In this document: piece by piece, positions 57,493-64,000 of the stretch
Layout of the letters: each line of letters starts with the position of its first letter
Position numbering within the stretch: position 1 is the first letter of the stretch
From: Aquimarina muelleri DSM 19832
GTDB taxonomy: Bacteria; Bacteroidota; Bacteroidia; Flavobacteriales; Flavobacteriaceae
Direction: 5' to 3'
Assembly: GCF_000430665.1 (NCBI RefSeq)
Contig: NZ_AUML01000006.1
Coordinates: 115,797-179,796 of the forward strand
Length of the DNA: 64,000 nucleotides
The notes under the pieces: generated by a model
Seen by the model: only the letters and a program-made list of their open reading frames with translations
Database searches by the model: none
Told to the model about the DNA's origin: nothing
Program-made: the position numbers and the translations under genes

Positions 57493-58356
57493 ATGAAAAC
57501 ATTATCCATACAAAAAAAAGAAAATACTACAGGAATATTTTTTGCGATATTATGGGCTTCGGCTGCAATTGCAATGAAAATTGGAATACAATCCGCTTCT
57601 CCTTTAACATTAGCTGTAATTAGATTTTTAATAGCAGGTATATTAATGGTATCTGTTTTGCAAATATTTTTAAAAGAAAAGTTACCTTCCAAATCTGAAT
57701 GGCTAAAAATAACCGTTTTCGGATTACTTAACATCACTATATATCTTGGGTGCTTATTTGCTGCTATTGAGTTTGTTTCTGCTGGTTTAATGAATTTGTT
57801 TATTTCTATAAATCCAATATTAATTGTATTATTTTCAATTCTTTTTCTTAATCGAAAAGTTTCAAAACGTGAAATTGTAGGCTTTCTAATATGTTTTATT
57901 GGTCTTACAATAGCTACATTACCTGTACTTCAAGAATCAAAAGCAAGTGTAATAGGTATTATATTATTATTAATCGGAATGTCTTCATACTCAATAGGCA
58001 GTGTATATTATAAAAAAATCGATTTAAAATTATCTAATAGATCTATTAATGGTTGGCAAACTTTAATTGGTGGGGTTTTTCTTATTCCCGCTGCTTATTT
58101 AATGAATAATAAATCTATTATTTTAGATTCTAACTTCTACACTTCTCTTTTTTGGCTGACTATTGTAATTTCTATTTTTGCTACGCTACTTTGGCTAAAC
58201 TTATTAAAAAAAGACACTGTTAAAGCTAGCAAATGGTTGTTTTTAGCTCCTGTTTTTGGATATGTGTTATCTTTTTTAATTTTGGGAGAACCAATAACAT
58301 TATTCGAAATAATCGGAACTATATTTGTAATAGTTGGTTTAAAAATAAGTAAATAA
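57493..58356 (+). CDS. EamA/DMT-family transporter
   Basis: The 287-residue protein has ten predicted membrane helices in two EamA repeats (about 10-140 and 150-285). The family's VIRFLIAGILMV and ISINPILIVLFSILFLNRKVS segments and the final LGEPITLFEIIGTIFVIVGL are recognisable. DMT transporters export or import amino acids and metabolites; the substrate is not known. It is monocistronic. A GTTATGC sequence lies 23 nt after its stop (58379-58385). Confidence 0.92.
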   Translation: MKTLSIQKKENTTGIFFAILWASAAIAMKIGIQSASPLTLAVIRFLIAGILMVSVLQIFLKEKLPSKSEWLKITVFGLLNITIYLGCLFAAIEFVSAGLMNLFISINPILIVLFSILFLNRKVSKREIVGFLICFIGLTIATLPVLQESKASVIGIILLLIGMSSYSIGSVYYKKIDLKLSNRSINGWQTLIGGVFLIPAAYLMNNKSIILDSNFYTSLFWLTIVISIFATLLWLNLLKKDTVKASKWLFLAPVFGYVLSFLILGEPITLFEIIGTIFVIVGLKISK

Positions 58357-58834
58357 TACGTGTTAAATATTTAAACTTGTTATGCGTTATTATCTTCATT
58401 CTACTACTACTTTGCTTGTATAAATTTCATCATACTCTTGTTAACGGTACTATATTTCTTAATAGTACTAATAAAGCTTTATTAATTAACCGAAAAAAAG
58501 TTTTTTTGGTTTTACAGGTAGAAAATAATTATAAATTTTATTAAATCTGATAAAACGGAGATCTATCCCCAAGAATAACACTGGATAATGCAGAAATGTT
58601 TTCTAAATCTACGCAATTGGGTATAACAGTATCAAAAACAATAGAAACCTATACTCGATAGCTATATAAAAAGGTTTAAAAACATAAAAGATTTACTAAA
58701 TTAGCTACCCACGTAAGAAATATATAGTTACCATGGTAACTATATATTAATGTTGTACATAATACCTGATAACTATCGAAAACCACAATATATTTAAAAA
58801 ATTTGATTGGGAAAATTTTAATTTCCCTTTAAGC
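58357..58834. other. Intergenic region with a 30-bp palindrome
   Basis: No gene is recognised. A frame at about 58589-58660 reads DNAEMFSKSTQLGITVSKTI before a stop but matches nothing known. The main feature is the perfect 30-bp palindrome at 58719-58748. Confidence 0.5.
58719..58748. promoter_or_regulatory. Perfect 30-bp palindrome upstream of the HEPN gene
   Basis: Each 15-nt half (AATATATAGTTACCA) is the exact reverse complement of the other, with no spacer. It lies 87 nt before the proposed TTG start of the HEPN gene. It could be a dimeric regulator's operator or a cruciform-forming repeat. Confidence 0.6.
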
Positions 58835-60253
58835 TTGTCTAAAATTAGATTTGAGGAAGGGTTTTATAAAATCAAAGAAATTGTTGAGATAAAAGTTTGG
58901 AGAGATGATCAATTCAAATTAATTGGAGAGATAACAGGTTATGTAGATAACGAAAAAAATCTTGAGCATCTCAAAAGAAAGAATTTAGATAAAGACATTA
59001 TCCTAAGAGGTGAAAATTTCATTGGAAAATCAGATTTAGCAGAGAGATATAAATTAAGAGATTGTTTAATAACAGGTCCTTCTTTTACATATGAAAACAA
59101 AGATTATGGTATTACTTTTAAATCTAAACTATCAATATCAAGTATAATAAAATATGCAGATTCAGTAGATGAAACTTTTTCAATTATTGATTGGAACATC
59201 TGCTCTGCAAATAATATAAACTTTCCAAGGTTTACGACTCGTTACGAAAATATTTTTCCATATAAATTTAGGACAGGAATTAACGAACCCCCAACGACAA
59301 AAGACACAGATAAAATGCCTTCCTTGAAAAGGGATTTTTTTATTCTTCAAATTCCAGATTTAATAATAATCATTCAAAAAATAGATGATGATTATTTACC
59401 AAGTTGGACAAGCGGAATTTCTATTGAATATAGAAATGACCTTTCCCAATTACCAATACCAAAAACAAGACGCGCAATAGCTGAATTCATTAGTTTTATG
59501 TTTGGAATTCAATTATTAGGAATTGGTTCAACTCTTTTTAATAAAGATTTAAAATTCATCAATAGTTTTTGTTATTCACCTTGGGGAAATAATGTTATTT
59601 CAAATTGTAGTTCAAAACCATTTCCTCCAATTGATTTTTACCAAAATTCTGAATTAATATTAAGCAAACTTCTTTCAAACTATTTATCATGTAGAGAAAA
59701 ATTTGATTTAGAAGATGTTTTATGGAAATTATGGATTGGTAGAGTCCAATCATTAGGAACTAATCTACCAATTTTAGCTAGTGGTATAGACACATTAGCC
59801 GTTAACTATATCAAAGAAAAGAACATTATTAAAAAATACTCAAAAACGGAAAAGAAAAAATATAGAAGTTCTATAGAAGACGATTTAGAAAATTTAACAA
59901 AAAAAATAAAGGATTATCAATTCGGACAATTTATCATAAACAAAATTAACAACCCTTTTAATTTTGGAGTAGGCGAAAAAATAAAACTGTTTTTAAATGA
60001 AATAAATTTTGAATTTGATGATGAATCAATAGAAACAAAAGCTTTAATTGCTAGAAACAAAATGGCTCATGGTTCGATGTCTAATATTTCGCAAAATGAG
60101 GTAATCGAATATTTAAAACTTACGAACGCTTACATAACCATTTATAATAGAATTTTACTAAAAGTTCTTGACTACGATGGATATTATATTGACTATTATA
60201 ATGTTGACAATCCAAGGCGAAAATTAAATCAGAATATCCTGATTAGTGAATAG
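58835..60253 (+). CDS. ApeA-like HEPN-domain protein, putative anti-phage RNase, unusual start
   Basis: The 472-residue frame has a beta-rich N-terminal half (about 1-200), a helical middle and a C-terminal helical domain with IETKALIARNKMAHGSMS, whose R-N-K-M-A-H is the HEPN RNase motif (Rx4-6H) near residue 415. This layout is that of ApeA/Apea-like HEPN proteins, which cut RNA on phage infection. No ATG is available near the 5' end: the frame is open from 58763, and a TTG at 58835 or an ATA at 58790 (perhaps a mutated ATG) would be the start. So the gene may use a rare start or be damaged at its 5' end. Confidence 0.6.
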   Translation: MSKIRFEEGFYKIKEIVEIKVWRDDQFKLIGEITGYVDNEKNLEHLKRKNLDKDIILRGENFIGKSDLAERYKLRDCLITGPSFTYENKDYGITFKSKLSISSIIKYADSVDETFSIIDWNICSANNINFPRFTTRYENIFPYKFRTGINEPPTTKDTDKMPSLKRDFFILQIPDLIIIIQKIDDDYLPSWTSGISIEYRNDLSQLPIPKTRRAIAEFISFMFGIQLLGIGSTLFNKDLKFINSFCYSPWGNNVISNCSSKPFPPIDFYQNSELILSKLLSNYLSCREKFDLEDVLWKLWIGRVQSLGTNLPILASGIDTLAVNYIKEKNIIKKYSKTEKKKYRSSIEDDLENLTKKIKDYQFGQFIINKINNPFNFGVGEKIKLFLNEINFEFDDESIETKALIARNKMAHGSMSNISQNEVIEYLKLTNAYITIYNRILLKVLDYDGYYIDYYNVDNPRRKLNQNILISE

Positions 60254-60264
60254 TACTATGTACA

Positions 60265-60892
60265 GTCGAGTAGGAAAAGGAGAATTTCACCCCTAAACCT
60301 ATCTCAGCTCTACTGAGTTTATCGAAGTACCACCGTATCCTTCATCAATCTCAGGACAGGCTATACCAATCTCTTATACGGCTTATATTATGTAGTCAAT
60401 TATTAAGTTTACAGACAACCTAACTCCCAATGATAACATAGTTGGATAATTTCTAGCAATACCTCTTAACCATTTTACGGCTAAAACCCGACTTCTTTTG
60501 AAGCGTTTATGCTTGTTCAAAATCCATTTAAGGATTTGGAATTGCAACAACAACTATTTTGTATTTTATACGATTTACGAATAAAAATCTCGCATATAAT
60601 CGCATTCTTTTTCTACTATATTTTCTTCATAAAATGAAACAATAGCTATGGCTATTCTTTAATTTGATTCATCAATCTAGCGAAAAACCTTTGCAATTAT
60701 TTATATGCAATTCTCATCCGTAAATCGTATTAAACATAGGCTACTTAAGTCTTGCTCACCAGCCCTGAACCTGTCGATGGGTTCGTATACCTCACGATAA
60801 AACAGCTTGCGACTTACTAATGGTTAAATAAGCCTGTCTTGAGCAAGATCGAAGGGTTACCCCTGCCCATAAAGGACTTGCTCCCTATAGAT
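60265..60892 (-). mobile_element. Group II intron relic A (5' segment, 161-bp element, IEP C-terminus, 3' end)
   Basis: On the minus strand the order is: a structured non-coding segment (60892 to 60730), the 161-bp element (60729 to 60569), then a frame reading ILKWILNKHKRFKRSRVLAV, KWLRGIARNYPTML, and a stop. It continues with an AGCCGTATAAGAGATTGGTA domain-V-like stretch and an end CTACTCGAC. The coding piece matches the C-terminus of group II intron reverse-transcriptase/maturases (WLRRIA...P.LFAHW). Most of the maturase is deleted. It starts 11 nt after the HEPN stop. Copy B is at 61567-62129, with a constant offset of 1252 bp over 481 bp. Confidence 0.65.
60569..60729. mobile_element. 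161-bp MITE-like palindromic element, copy 2 (inside intron relic A)
   Basis: Reverse orientation to copy 1, same TACGATTTACG/CGTAAATCGTA ends, same length, central ATAGCTATGGCTAT hairpin. It interrupts the intron between its 5' non-coding part and the maturase fragment. Confidence 0.85.
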
Positions 60893-61114
60893 TAATTATT
60901 TATCTTCGATAAATAAAAGTCCATGGTGAGCACACACAATTTGTATATTGCATATGTACATATGCTCTCTTCGGGAAGCAAACACAATATACAAGAGACG
61001 TTATGCTATATTGAAAAACCGAAAACGTTATATAATCATAGTTGTATTTTAAACGTAATCTTTGGGAGTTTTAAAGACTATAAAGAAAGTATATTAATTA
61101 AAAAATGAAATGTT
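60893..61114. other. Structured spacer with nested inverted repeats and a GTTATGC box
   Basis: TTGTATATTG (60941-60950) pairs perfectly with CAATATACAA (60985-60994). Inside lies the palindrome CATATGTACATATG (60951-60964), and GTTATGC follows at 61000-61006. A short frame from 60923 overlaps it but looks non-coding. The layout recalls an attC-type recombination site, but the consensus is not met exactly. Confidence 0.35.
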
Positions 61115-61555
61115 ATGAAAAATCGAACTATCTATTTACTATTATTTATGTTTGCCACATTAGCAACATCTTGTTCAAATGATGATGACACTCAATCCAC
61201 AATTGAAAACTTAAAAAATGTAACCGATTGTGAAATAACAATAGAACCAACCACATCACTATCAATATGTGTAGATGGAACTGATGTCGCTCTACCTGAT
61301 GAAATCATAAAGTTTGTAACAACTTTTTACTCAAGAAATGACATACCTATTAATACTGAATTTTCGTGGACAGTAGAGTCTGGTAATATGGAAATTTTGA
61401 ATGTTGAAAATTCAATCGATGGTTTAATCGCTAAATCAATTGCAACAATTAAATTTAATTCTGACTATTCAGGAAATGGTATAATAAAAGGAGCCGCTAA
61501 AAATAATAACGGAAATGGATCTGATACACATCGTATTGAATTGGAAACTAAATAA
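61115..61555 (+). CDS. Lipoprotein of unknown function (Ig-like)
   Basis: The 146-residue protein has a lipobox (FATLATSCSN, Cys near residue 20) and a beta-rich body with FSWTVESGNMEILNV and ATIKFNSDYSGNGIIKGAA, which looks like a single PKD/Ig-like fold. No function can be assigned. It sits alone between two intron relics, and the downstream relic begins 11 nt after its stop, exactly as relic A does after the HEPN gene. Confidence 0.7.
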   Translation: MKNRTIYLLLFMFATLATSCSNDDDTQSTIENLKNVTDCEITIEPTTSLSICVDGTDVALPDEIIKFVTTFYSRNDIPINTEFSWTVESGNMEILNVENSIDGLIAKSIATIKFNSDYSGNGIIKGAAKNNNGNGSDTHRIELETK

Positions 61556-61566
61556 AAACATAGCAT

Positions 61567-62129
61567 GATCGAGTAGAAAAACAGGGGTTTTACTGCTAAA
61601 CCTCAGGAAAGGCTATACCAATCTCTTATACGACTTTTATTATGTAGTCAATCGTTACGTTAATTAATAACCTAACTCCCAATGATAACATAGTTGGATA
61701 ATTTCTAGCAATACCTCTTAGCCATTTTACAGCTAAAACCCGACTTCTTTTGAAGCGTTTATACTTGTTCAAAATCCATTTAAGGATTTGGAATTGCAAC
61801 AACAACTATTTTGTATTTTATACGATTTACGAATAAAAATCTCGCATATAATCGCATTCTTTTTCTACTATATTTTCTTCATAAAATGAAACAATAGCTA
61901 TGGCTATTCTTTAATTTGATTCATCAATCTAGCGAAAAACCTTTGCAATTATTTATATGCAATTCTCATCCGTAAATCGTATTAAACATAGGCTACTTAA
62001 GTCTTGCTCACCAGCCCTGAACCTATCGATGGGTTCGTATACCTCACGATAAAACAGCTTGCGACTTACTAATGGTTAAATACAAGATCAACGGGATTCC
62101 TGCCTATAAGAGAATTGTACCCTATAGAT
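61567..62129 (-). mobile_element. Group II intron relic B
   Basis: This copy matches relic A from 61602 to 62082 without indels (offset 1252) and then more loosely to 62129. It contains the same maturase C-terminal fragment, the same domain-V-like stretch and the same nested 161-bp element. Its 3' end (TCTACTCGATC) lies 11 nt after the lipoprotein stop, the same distance as relic A to the HEPN stop. The copies differ by scattered substitutions, so the duplication is not very recent. Confidence 0.65.
61821..61981. mobile_element. 161-bp MITE-like palindromic element, copy 3 (inside intron relic B)
   Basis: Nearly identical to copy 2, with the same position and orientation inside its intron relic. 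The element was therefore in the intron before the intron was copied. Confidence 0.85.
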
Positions 62130-62282
62130 ATGATCATAGTAGCTTAGTGATAGATATTTATAAAATAGATGCAGAAAAAGTCAATAGTTCGGTAACATTT
62201 TGCCTTGCTACGACACATATATTAAACATTAGTAAACGTTAAAAAAAACATTTCACATATCCGAAAAACAGCTTATAAAAAA
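62130..62282. other. Spacer between intron relic B and the WG-like gene
   Basis: About 150 nt. AAACATTAGTAAACGTTAAAA (62224-62244) ends in an ACGTTA box like that at 60998-61003. No gene or terminator is seen. Confidence 0.35.
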
Positions 62283-63239
62283 ATGAAAAAAATACTCTTT
62301 ATAACAATATCATTGTTTTTGATAAACAACATTAACTCACAAGATAAAAAAAAATATATGCCGTTTATGCATAATAACCTCTGGGGGATTGTTGATTCTA
62401 CTCAAAAAACCATAATAGAACCTAAATATAATGACATTAGATTTTTAGGCGAATTAGATTATGTTTCTCTTGATGATAAATTAATTTTTGATTTAGAAAA
62501 GGGAACTCAACAAAAATCTCCGGGAACATTTGAAACTGAAGTTTTTATAAGCAAGCAACGGTTTTATCTATTTAATAACAATAACAAATCAATATTAATA
62601 GATTTAAAAAATAATGAAAAAATATCGTTATCACTTAAATATACTAATTTTGAAAATATAACCCTAACTAACCCCAATTCTGGTATTGAGAATGAATATA
62701 TAATTGGGACATTAGATTATGACAGCTATATTTTATTAAAAAACACCAAGAAATTACCTGCAGCTATAACAGGAAGATTTAGTGAACCTGATTTATTAGT
62801 TGATAAATCTTCGAAGAAAAACATATTTTTTACAGCTATTAAAAACTCAAAAATATATGTATATAACACGAATTTAAAAATAGTAAACACATTTTTAAAC
62901 GAAGAAAAATTACGAGAAAACCTAGAGAATTTAGCAAAAAAAACAAACAGTGATGGATTGAGTCAAAAATGCTTTACCTGTGCAGAAATAATGCATAGTG
63001 GTAGTTTTGACGAAAACCCATTACTACCTGAAATATTTGAAGTCTCATATAAATCAAATCGTCTTAGTGTCGTTTATAAAAACAAAGAAGGCAAAGAAAT
63101 AGAAGTTAATCCATATCAAACTTTTGAGAAAGGTTGTGGTTATTTAGATGGAGTAACTTTTGGTAAAAACTTGATTTTTATAGATTTTAGGTATGTAAAA
63201 CCAAAAAAATTAATGTTCCCAAAAGAATATTTAGATTAA
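62283..63239 (+). CDS. Secreted WG-repeat-like protein
   Basis: The 318-residue protein has a signal peptide (about 1-19, LINNINSQ). It opens with a WG-type repeat (NNLWGIVDSTQKTIIEPKYN), then beta-rich repeats and a C-terminal Cys pair (KCFTCAEIM) with GCGYLDGVTFGKNL. WG (KWG/WGxID) repeats form solenoids of unknown function in Bacteroidota. It is the third gene of the accessory array and is probably exported to the periplasm. Confidence 0.65.
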   Translation: MKKILFITISLFLINNINSQDKKKYMPFMHNNLWGIVDSTQKTIIEPKYNDIRFLGELDYVSLDDKLIFDLEKGTQQKSPGTFETEVFISKQRFYLFNNNNKSILIDLKNNEKISLSLKYTNFENITLTNPNSGIENEYIIGTLDYDSYILLKNTKKLPAAITGRFSEPDLLVDKSSKKNIFFTAIKNSKIYVYNTNLKIVNTFLNEEKLRENLENLAKKTNSDGLSQKCFTCAEIMHSGSFDENPLLPEIFEVSYKSNRLSVVYKNKEGKEIEVNPYQTFEKGCGYLDGVTFGKNLIFIDFRYVKPKKLMFPKEYLD

Positions 63240-63307
63240 ATTTTTAAGCATAAAAAATTGAAAACCTGATTTCGATTGTTAAATTATTTATACCATTTTA
63301 ATAAAAA

Positions 63308-63531
63308 AATGGAGATGTAATATAAATCATGACTCTTGTAGAGTACAAAGTCATTATTTTATAAAATCTTTTCCATATCCTTTAAAAAAACCAGAAACTA
63401 AAAGTGCTTTTAAAAATAATGGAACTCGAATTAATACCTATATTTTTGTTTCTAAAAAAAATATAGAAAATCTAACGAGTTTATCATTAGACAAAAAGTT
63501 ATTTTCACATCATAAAATAACAACAATATAG
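63308..63531 (+). pseudogene. Open remnant without a start codon
   Basis: One plus-strand frame is open for about 74 codons and ends at TAG 63529-63531. It includes WRCNINHDSCRVQSHYFIKS, FPYPLKKPETKSAFKN and NTYIFVSKKNIENLTSLS. The mix of Cys, aromatic and charged residues looks protein-like, but there is no ATG and I know no family. It may be the end of a truncated gene, or chance. Confidence 0.25.
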
Positions 63532-63651
63532 GGATTAAGACTTCTATTAAAGTTTTAAATTTTTGTATTTTTAATTTTTTAAACCTCTTTATTTCTACTT
63601 TCTAAATATTCAATAAAAAGTTAGTACCTTTTTGCATAAAATCAAGCATAC

Positions 63652-63720
63652 AAAAAACCGTTAGCATTAATTCCCCACATAAAGGAAATCTATTAATTTC
63701 TTTTGCTAACGTTAAGAACT
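63652..63720. repeat. Imperfect inverted repeat with CGTTAGC/GCTAACG ends
   Basis: CCGTTAGCATTAATT near 63658 and the segment ending TTGCTAACGTT near 63714 are imperfectly complementary (GTTAGCA/TGCTAAC). The repeat borders the structured leader of the IS110-like element and may be the insertion target or a cassette-type site. Confidence 0.35.
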
Positions 63721-63874
63721 CCCGAACTTTATAGAGATCCTATGCAAGGCCGATTTTTAAACTGATGCATAATAGCTCGGGCGTAATTCTGGTTGAAAAT
63801 GTAAAAGCCCCTGAATTAGAGGTTCAGAGGCTTGTTGATAATTTCAGTGGTGGAACTGACTTGTCAGTTACCCC
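63721..63874 (+). ncRNA. Candidate bridge-RNA-like structured leader of an IS110-family element
   Basis: Three consecutive foldable units precede the transposase start. In unit 1 CCCGA (63721-63725) pairs with TCGGG (63777-63781) around a TATGCA/TGCATA stem (63741-63746, 63766-63771). Unit 2 is a 10-bp stem (63806-63815 with 63823-63832). Unit 3 pairs AACTGAC (63854-63860) with GTCAGTT (63863-63869). IS110 elements are known to express a bridge RNA from the non-coding left end upstream of the transposase, so this is where one would lie. The fold and identity are unproven. Confidence 0.35.
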
Positions 63875-63947
63875 GTTCAGAATAATTTTCAAATACAAAG
63901 TTACATTTCCTTAGGATCATTTTTTGTAAATCTTTAATTTTTTTAAA

Positions 63948-64000
63948 ATGGAAAGAAAAATGAAACTAGGAATGGATGTGGTAAATTTCAATGCGGCAGG
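63948..64000 (+). CDS. Probable IS110-family transposase, N-terminus only (cut by window end)
   Basis: Seventeen codons are visible, MERKMKLGMDVVNFNAA, then G. IS110 transposases of Bacteroidota often start with a VVNPNAAGIDVGS-type motif, in which the D of GIDVG is the first catalytic acidic residue of the RuvC-like domain. The match is short, but the position fits: after a structured non-coding leader and at the edge of a mobile-element-rich stretch. The remainder lies beyond the window. Confidence 0.55.
   Translation, partial: MERKMKLGMDVVNFNAA

Noticed and set aside
60941..61006. A definite integron attC site
   Set aside because: The inverted repeat and GTTATGC box are suggestive, but the GTTRRRY/RYYYAAC consensus is not matched on both sides, so I keep it as a hypothesis only.
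60923..61108. A 61-codon frame between intron relic A and the lipoprotein gene
   Set aside because: It runs through nested palindromes (60941-60994) and shows no protein-like composition or homologue; it is more likely structured spacer.

Overview
The window is strongly A+T-rich and reads as the chromosome of a marine-type flavobacterium (Bacteroidota, Flavobacteriaceae; an Aquimarina/Kordia-like genome would fit). The pointers are a SusD-type outer-membrane lipoprotein, a protease with a type IX secretion (T9SS) sorting domain plus a decayed second one, many short signal peptides ending in a lipobox or in AQ, TAnnTTTG-type -7 promoter boxes, and no clear Shine-Dalgarno sequences. I saw no rRNA, tRNA or CRISPR array.

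Layout. 1-3.6 kb: the end of a SusC/SusD-type uptake locus (SusD, zinc metallohydrolase lipoprotein, DUF4302 lipoprotein) closed by a terminator. 3.7-8.7 kb: secreted proteins (propeller/SnoaL protein, M28 peptidase, M1 peptidase) split by a 21-bp tandem array. 9-12.4 kb: GNAT, a T9SS-protein relic, a frameshifted alpha/beta hydrolase overlapping an ECF sigma factor and its membrane partner, and a GyrI-like protein. 12.5-15.4 kb: an aegerolysin resembling the 34-class insecticidal proteins of Bacillus thuringiensis, a cysteine-peptidase effector-like gene with an overlapping membrane gene, and a decayed stretch. 15.4-23.8 kb: MdaB-like reductase, LysR, YdeI-like, amidohydrolase/propeller fusion, S10 peptidase, pirin. 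23.9-31.7 kb: two tandem hybrid sensor kinases, DUF1853, and an AAA ATPase/VWA pair. 32-36.4 kb: a 161-bp hairpin element, a second M28 peptidase, an SLC13 transporter. 36.6-41 kb: a second 21-bp array, then a toxin/lipoprotein/SUKH-like group and an esterase. 41-48.4 kb: flavohemoglobin, a BNR-repeat exoprotein, an S9 peptidase. 48.5-51.3 kb: three overlapping genes forming a D-amino-acid module. 51.3-58.4 kb: small proteins, AraC regulator, M12B protease with T9SS domain, isochorismatase, a third tandem array, EamA transporter. 58.4-64 kb: an accessory region with an ApeA-like HEPN protein, a lipoprotein and a WG-like protein. The first two are each followed, exactly 11 nt after the stop codon, by a reverse-oriented group II intron relic holding the 161-bp element. 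The window ends in the start of a probable IS110-family transposase preceded by a structured leader that may encode a bridge RNA.

The core theme is extracellular peptide and polymer use (secreted peptidases, SusD, T9SS, D-Ala-D-Ala dipeptidase) with two-component sensing. Interspersed are accessory conflict genes (aegerolysin, effector/immunity-like pairs, HEPN) and decaying mobile elements. All family calls come from reading motifs by eye; no database search was run.
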